Source: Exiguobacterium flavidum (GTDB lineage: Bacteria; Bacillota; Bacilli; Exiguobacteriales; Exiguobacteriaceae). Taken from it: a stretch of DNA of 64,000 bases. Positions within the stretch are counted from its first letter, which is position 1. Each line of letters begins with the position of its first letter. The stretch covers positions 1 through 64,000 of the forward strand of contig NZ_QPKS01000009.1 in NCBI RefSeq assembly GCF_003344535.1, given 5' to 3'. The notes beneath the pieces were generated by a model. It was given only the letters and a program-made list of their open reading frames with translations. It was not told the DNA's origin and searched no databases. A program made the translations under genes and the position numbers. This document shows positions 60,345 through 64,000 of this stretch, one piece after another.

Positions 60345-61362
60345 CTTCCCCCTCCTTTTCCTCCTGATTGACCTGAACGATGATCCGTGTCCCCTGCCCC
60401 CTTCGACTATCAAGTGACAAAACCCCGCCAATCGATTTCGCCCGCTCCATCATATGCTGTATACCAAGACCGTTCTCATGTCGATTGACATCGAATCCAA
60501 TCCCATCATCCTCGATCGTCAAAAGCAGACGTCCATCCGATTCGCTCAACGTCACGATGATCTGTTCAGGCTGGGCATATTTAAGGCTGTTCGTCACGGC
60601 CTCCTGCACGATTCGGTAAAGGTTGATTTCCTGAGCACCATCACTGCGCTCGATTTCTTCTGCCTCGAGGATGAATCTGATGCTCGGGCGCTGCTTCCGA
60701 AAGTTTGCGAGCAAATTCTCAAGCGCCGTCATGAGTCCGAATTGATCCAGTTCGAGCGGTCTCAGCTGTTTCGAATAGAGTCTGAGATCCGTCATGACCC
60801 GCTTCAGTTCATCGGTCACTTGATCGAGATATCTGGTCGTCTTCTCGTCTGCGCTCGTTTTGCGAAGGGCATCAAGTGCGAGCGAGATTCCGAACAAAGA
60901 CTGCCCGACCCCATCATGCAGCTCTCTCGCAAGCCGCTTGTGCTCATCTTCACGAGCTGCTATCAATTGCCGGACCATCTTCTGGCGCAACTCATGTTCC
61001 TGCTGACGTTTTCGTTCCGAGAAGTCACGCAATACCAGGAGATAGTAGGTCATGCCGTTCTTCGTATCGTTCAAGATGCGTGCCGTGCTCATTTCGACAT
61101 CGACCATCATCCCGGAATATGTCGGCATCTCGGAAGAAAAGTATGGCGAACGTTCATGTTTGATGAGATAACACCGTTCCTGACCGGGTTCGACGATCCG
61201 GTTTTGACAGTAGGAGCAGTACGGGACGGCATTCCCGAGCCGCCATCCCGTCAGCTGTTCGGCCGAAGGATTGAGCGCGACGATTTTTCGTGTATGGTCC
61301 ATGACGATCACACCGTCCTGCATGATGCTCAAAATCTGCTGTCCGAATTGCTCAATGTCCAT
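60307..61362 (-). CDS. cytoplasmic PAS histidine kinase, HisKA_3 type, NreB-like, 351 aa
   Basis: No membrane segment. The N-terminal PAS domain (about 5-115) contains Cys49, Cys52 and Cys64 in the spacing C-x2-C-x11-C. That equals the first three cysteines of the NreB oxygen-sensing [4Fe-4S] site; the fourth position (67) is Ile. It is followed by HisKA_3 with RELHDGVGQSLFGISLALDA and HATPase with IVQEAVTNSLKYA and EDDGIGFDV. The C-terminus is acidic. ATG at 61362 (GGGGGGAAGAG upstream) is preferred. It lies 62 bp after the cstB-like gene. Confidence 0.87.
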   Translation of the reverse strand: MDIEQFGQQILSIMQDGVIVMDHTRKIVALNPSAEQLTGWRLGNAVPYCSYCQNRIVEPGQERCYLIKHERSPYFSSEMPTYSGMMVDVEMSTARILNDTKNGMTYYLLVLRDFSERKRQQEHELRQKMVRQLIAAREDEHKRLARELHDGVGQSLFGISLALDALRKTSADEKTTRYLDQVTDELKRVMTDLRLYSKQLRPLELDQFGLMTALENLLANFRKQRPSIRFILEAEEIERSDGAQEINLYRIVQEAVTNSLKYAQPEQIIVTLSESDGRLLLTIEDDGIGFDVNRHENGLGIQHMMERAKSIGGVLSLDSRRGQGTRIIVQVNQEEKEGEDEGGTNQTADRR

Positions 61363-61377
61363 CTCTTCCCCCCTCAT

Positions 61378-61410
61378 CGAAAACGGCCGCATCTCGGAAG
61401 GACGCGACCG
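61378..61410 (-). terminator. terminator between the cstB-like gene and the histidine kinase
   Basis: CGGCCGCATC (61384-61393) with GACGCGACCG (61401-61410) forms a complete 10-bp stem with G-U pairs, then TTTT on the minus strand. It probably ends most sulfide-oxidation transcripts. Confidence 0.65.
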
Positions 61411-61424
61411 CTGCTGTCTCTATT

Positions 61425-62825
61425 TTACGTTTGAACAGACGGCATGTCAGCCTTTTTCCATGCGTTGTATCCACCGTTCAAGTTATAGACATGTTCGAAT
61501 CCGGCTCGCTTCAACAGGCTCGTCGCGATTGCAGAGCGCGCACCCGATTGACACTGCATGACGATCCGCTTGTCGCGCGGGACTTCGTCTAATCGCGACT
61601 CGAGTGTCCCGAGCATGATGTGATTCGCCCCTTCGATATGACCGTTCTCCCATTCGTTTTGATTTCTGACGTCGATCAGGAACAGGTCCGTCGATCCGAG
61701 CATCTCGTTGAGCTCTGCCGCCTCGACGACCGGATAGCTCGAATGTTCGCTAAAGGATAGGAGAAATGCCGGTTCGATCACATGCTCGACGCGATCAAGA
61801 CCGACGGAACGCATCGCGCGAAGGACAGCATCCGTCTGTTCCTCGTCTGCGATCAGTAAGATGTCCTGATCGTACGGAAGGAGCCAACCAGCCCAGTTCG
61901 GAAACGACTTGTTGAACGGGATGTTGATTGCTCCATCGACATAGTTCGCCTGATAGTCTCGGGCTGGCCGGACATCGAGCAGTACTTTACCTTCGCGCAC
62001 CTTCTCGAATTCTTCCTTGGATTCGAGACGTTCGATAGCTCCTTCTACGAAGTCCGGTCCAACCTTGTTGACACGCTTCATGACGGCGAAATAACGTGGC
62101 GGTTCCGGCTGGCCTGAGAGGAGTGTGTCAACGAACTCCTCCTCCGACTCGATTTTCAATGCCCAGTTGTTCAATTTCTCATAACCGACCGTCGTCATCG
62201 GGACGGCACCGAGCGACTTTCCGCATGCGCTGCCGGCACCATGACCCGGCCAGACTTGAAGATAATCAGGCAAGGCACGAAACTTATCGAGTGATTTGAA
62301 TAGTTGACGGGCACCGCTGTCGGATGTTCCCTTGATACCGGCAGCCTTCTCGAGCAGGTCGGGTCGCCCGATATCGCCGACGAAGACGAAATCACCCGTG
62401 AAGATGCCCATCGGTACACTCGATCCGCCACCTTCGTCCGTCAAGACGAAACTGATATGTTCCGGGGTGTGCCCCGGCGTATGCAGGACGTCGAAGCGGA
62501 TGTTTCCGACACTGAACTTGTCTCCGTCCTTGACGAACGTGACGTCGAGGTCTTTCGCGTAGCCATATTTCCAGTCGGCGTCTCCCTCATCCGACAGATA
62601 GAGCTTGACTCCCCGTCCTCCGAGTTCCCGCGCGCCAGAGACGAAATCCGCATGGATGTGTGTTTCTGTCGCTGCAGTAAGACGCAGGCCTTCTGACTTC
62701 GCAATCTCGAAATAGATGTCGACATCGCGGGCAGGATCAATGACGATGGCCTCGCCGGTGCGTTGGCAACCGACTACATAGGAAAACTGTGCAAGTTTCG
62801 AATCAAAATATGAACGGAAAAACAT
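61425..62825 (-). CDS. cstB: persulfide dioxygenase with two rhodanese domains, CstB-like, 466 aa
   Basis: Residues about 1-230 are an ETHE1-like metallo-beta-lactamase persulfide dioxygenase (TETHIHADFVSGARELGG; HTPGHTPEHIS; GDFVFVGDIGRPDLL). Two rhodanese domains follow (about 265-350 and 370-460). The first lacks the active cysteine (LLIADEEQTDA), the second has it in VMQCQSGARS, the arrangement of S. aureus CstB. Expected role: oxidise the persulfide made by the sulfide:quinone reductase to sulfite/thiosulfate. It lies 6 bp after the DUF1641 gene. Confidence 0.88.
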   Translation of the reverse strand: MFFRSYFDSKLAQFSYVVGCQRTGEAIVIDPARDVDIYFEIAKSEGLRLTAATETHIHADFVSGARELGGRGVKLYLSDEGDADWKYGYAKDLDVTFVKDGDKFSVGNIRFDVLHTPGHTPEHISFVLTDEGGGSSVPMGIFTGDFVFVGDIGRPDLLEKAAGIKGTSDSGARQLFKSLDKFRALPDYLQVWPGHGAGSACGKSLGAVPMTTVGYEKLNNWALKIESEEEFVDTLLSGQPEPPRYFAVMKRVNKVGPDFVEGAIERLESKEEFEKVREGKVLLDVRPARDYQANYVDGAINIPFNKSFPNWAGWLLPYDQDILLIADEEQTDAVLRAMRSVGLDRVEHVIEPAFLLSFSEHSSYPVVEAAELNEMLGSTDLFLIDVRNQNEWENGHIEGANHIMLGTLESRLDEVPRDKRIVMQCQSGARSAIATSLLKRAGFEHVYNLNGGYNAWKKADMPSVQT

Positions 62826-62831
62826 CGGTGT

Positions 62832-63380
62832 TCATCCCCTTTTCTTCGTCTTGAATTCTAGCGTCTCGAAAAAGCTCTCGAGGTAGAGCAATCCTTGTTT
62901 CAGTACCGGACTCCGGAGCAGACGGAACAGCCGAAGCGGGGTGAATCGGCGGCGTTCGAGTCGCTTCATCTCATAGCGGCGCTTCGTCTCCTCGATCACT
63001 GGCAGGGTCGGCGGATGGGCGAGCAGTTCGTTCATCGATCGTTCGTCCTCGACGACCGCTTTCGCGAACAACGCGGCGGTCACCCCTGACTTCAAGAGCG
63101 GCGTGACTTCAGGCAGCAGTCGGGCGAGTTCGATCATCGATTGCAGATGTGCCTGCGACAGCCCCGTCGACTCGATCCGTTGCTCGACCTGTCTGACGAG
63201 CGGCAGGACTGATTCCTTGTCCTTCATCACGTTCTCGACGAAGGCGACGCTCTTCTCGAGCTGTTCAAGCCGTTCGACGAGCATCGGCAAATCGATCAGC
63301 AGCCGGGCGAGCGCTTCTTGTTGATCCGGTTGACGGAGAAGCTCTGCGACCCGCTCCTCATTCTTTATCCCTGTGTCCAT
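62832..63380 (-). CDS. DUF1641 family protein, 182 aa
   Basis: A mostly helical protein without membrane segments. The segment LARLLPEVTPLLKSGVTAAL is the core of DUF1641, a family often encoded beside sulfide:quinone reductases or formate dehydrogenases (YrhD/YjgD types). The C-terminal third is very basic (RRYEMKRLERRRFTPLRLFR), suggesting membrane or nucleic acid contact. It lies 6 bp before cstB-like and 13 bp after sqr, so it is probably an accessory factor of the quinone reductase. Role unknown. Confidence 0.82.
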   Translation of the reverse strand: MDTGIKNEERVAELLRQPDQQEALARLLIDLPMLVERLEQLEKSVAFVENVMKDKESVLPLVRQVEQRIESTGLSQAHLQSMIELARLLPEVTPLLKSGVTAALFAKAVVEDERSMNELLAHPPTLPVIEETKRRYEMKRLERRRFTPLRLFRLLRSPVLKQGLLYLESFFETLEFKTKKRG

Positions 63381-63393
63381 TCGTCATCCCTCC

Positions 63394-64000
63394 TCACATC
63401 AAGCCTTTGAGCATGCCGTCCCAGTATAGGACGGGCAGGAAATGTTTCTTGACGAGGAACATCGAGAGCCGTTCCTCTGACTGGTCGATCGGGAAGCTTT
63501 CAGCAGGCTGCTTCTCATAGTCGAACTCCGCCATGACGAGCTTCCCGTAACCGGTGATCAGCGGACAGGATGTGTATCCGTCATAGGAGGCACCAAGCAG
63601 CTGTCCGGCATCGATCACCGTCAATAAGTTATCGACGACGACAGGGGCTTGTTTGCGAATCGCTGCGCCCGTCTTCGATGTCGGCAAGTTCGAACAGTCC
63701 CCGAGCGCGAAAATATTGTCGAACCGCTTGTGGCGAAGCGTCTTCGCATCGACGTCGACCCATCCGGACGCGTCGGTGATCGGACTGTCTTTCAGGAAGT
63801 CCATCGGTCCCATCGGCGGCGTCACGTGGATCATGTCGAACTTCTCCGTGAAACGCTCATGGGTCTCGAGATTCTCGAAAGTCGCTACCTTGTTCGGACC
63901 ATCGATCTCGACGAGTTCCGTCTTGAAGTGCGGTTCGATGTTTTTACGGCGAACGACCTCATTCAGCGTCTTTTCATATCTTGGAACGGCGAACATGTTC
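63394..64000 (-). CDS. sqr: sulfide:quinone oxidoreductase, C-terminal part (runs off the window)
   Basis: The visible 202 residues are the C-terminal half of a type II SQR: MFAVPRYEKTLNEVVRRKNI, the conserved MIHVTPPMGPMDF, the FAD-binding FDNIFALGDCSNLPTSKTGA and the C-terminal GYTSCPLITGYGKLVMAEFD with one of the redox cysteines. The frame continues past the right edge without a start. It should oxidise sulfide to persulfide/polysulfide and reduce the quinone pool, feeding the cstB-like enzyme downstream. Confidence 0.9.
   Translation of the reverse strand, partial: NMFAVPRYEKTLNEVVRRKNIEPHFKTELVEIDGPNKVATFENLETHERFTEKFDMIHVTPPMGPMDFLKDSPITDASGWVDVDAKTLRHKRFDNIFALGDCSNLPTSKTGAAIRKQAPVVVDNLLTVIDAGQLLGASYDGYTSCPLITGYGKLVMAEFDYEKQPAESFPIDQSEERLSMFLVKKHFLPVLYWDGMLKGLM

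Noticed and set aside
60454..61434. 326-codon plus-strand frame across the histidine kinase
   Set aside because: Antisense shadow of a gene with intact HisKA_3 and HATPase motifs.
1..64000. tRNA, rRNA, riboswitch or CRISPR array
   Set aside because: No cloverleaf, rRNA-like block, known riboswitch core or regularly spaced repeat was found by eye; a covariance-model scan would be needed to exclude short RNAs.

Overview
The window looks like chromosomal DNA of a low-GC Gram-positive of the order Bacillales, most likely Exiguobacterium or a close relative. The evidence is strong AGGAGG-type ribosome binding sites, SigA-type promoters, and long stretches that follow Bacillus subtilis gene order (spoVS-ymdB-rny-recA-cinA-pgsA-rodZ-ymfK-ymfI-ymfH-ymfF; resE-resD-resC-resB-resA; rluB-scpB-scpA; pdp/punA/deoB/xerD/fur). 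The spoVS gene is present although nothing else here points to sporulation. Most genes lie on the minus strand. No rRNA, tRNA or CRISPR array was found.

Region by region. 1-2100: a small accessory patch with the 5' part of an IS200/IS605-type tnpB running off the left edge, a small unknown gene, and DinB-like and YCII-like genes on the plus strand. 2100-6735: a phytoene-desaturase-like oxidoreductase, an unusual lipoprotein that fuses an LppM-like domain to a DUF915 hydrolase, and a membrane PAS-GGDEF protein. 6900-17980: threonine catabolism (tdh-kbl), 2-oxoacid:ferredoxin oxidoreductase (korAB), spoVS, ymdB, RNase Y, recA with a LexA-like box, cinA, pgsA. 18050-23605: rodZ, ymfK, then a four-gene chain with 4-nt overlaps joining a cobalamin adenosyltransferase to the EF-P-modification-linked ymfF-ymfH-ymfI. 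23640-31800: the Res system for cytochrome c biogenesis with its two-component regulator, then rluB and the condensin subunits scpBA. 31890-43520: housekeeping and redox genes, the nucleoside-salvage cluster pdp-punA-deoB, xerD, fur with an apparent Fur box in its own promoter, nudF, and two DJ-1/PfpI proteins, one preceded by a terminator-like hairpin that covers its ribosome binding site.

43519-49948 is a compact eight-gene minus-strand cluster: MBL hydrolase, SDR, an ABC importer resembling E. coli YnjBCD (binding lipoprotein, two permeases, ATPase), a CDP-alcohol phosphatidyltransferase like YnjF, and a Nudix hydrolase. The ynjB-C-D-F-Nudix order parallels E. coli ynjBCD(E)F-nudG. The substrate is not known, and I regard this as the best candidate for an undescribed system here. 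50160-57999: an AT-rich VOC gene, gapN and cheV reading divergently around a perfect CcpA-type cre match, an orphan HPt protein, corA, a REC-PP2C protein, two stress/membrane proteins and a secreted nuclease.

58328-64000: a DAACS-family dicarboxylate/amino acid symporter preceded by a 20-bp tandem repeat, and a minus-strand sulfide-oxidation set (sqr-DUF1641-cstB-like persulfide dioxygenase). This is followed in the same direction by a NarL-type two-component pair whose PAS domain carries three of the four cysteines of the NreB oxygen-sensing pattern. Functions are read from family motifs and gene context only; no database search was possible.
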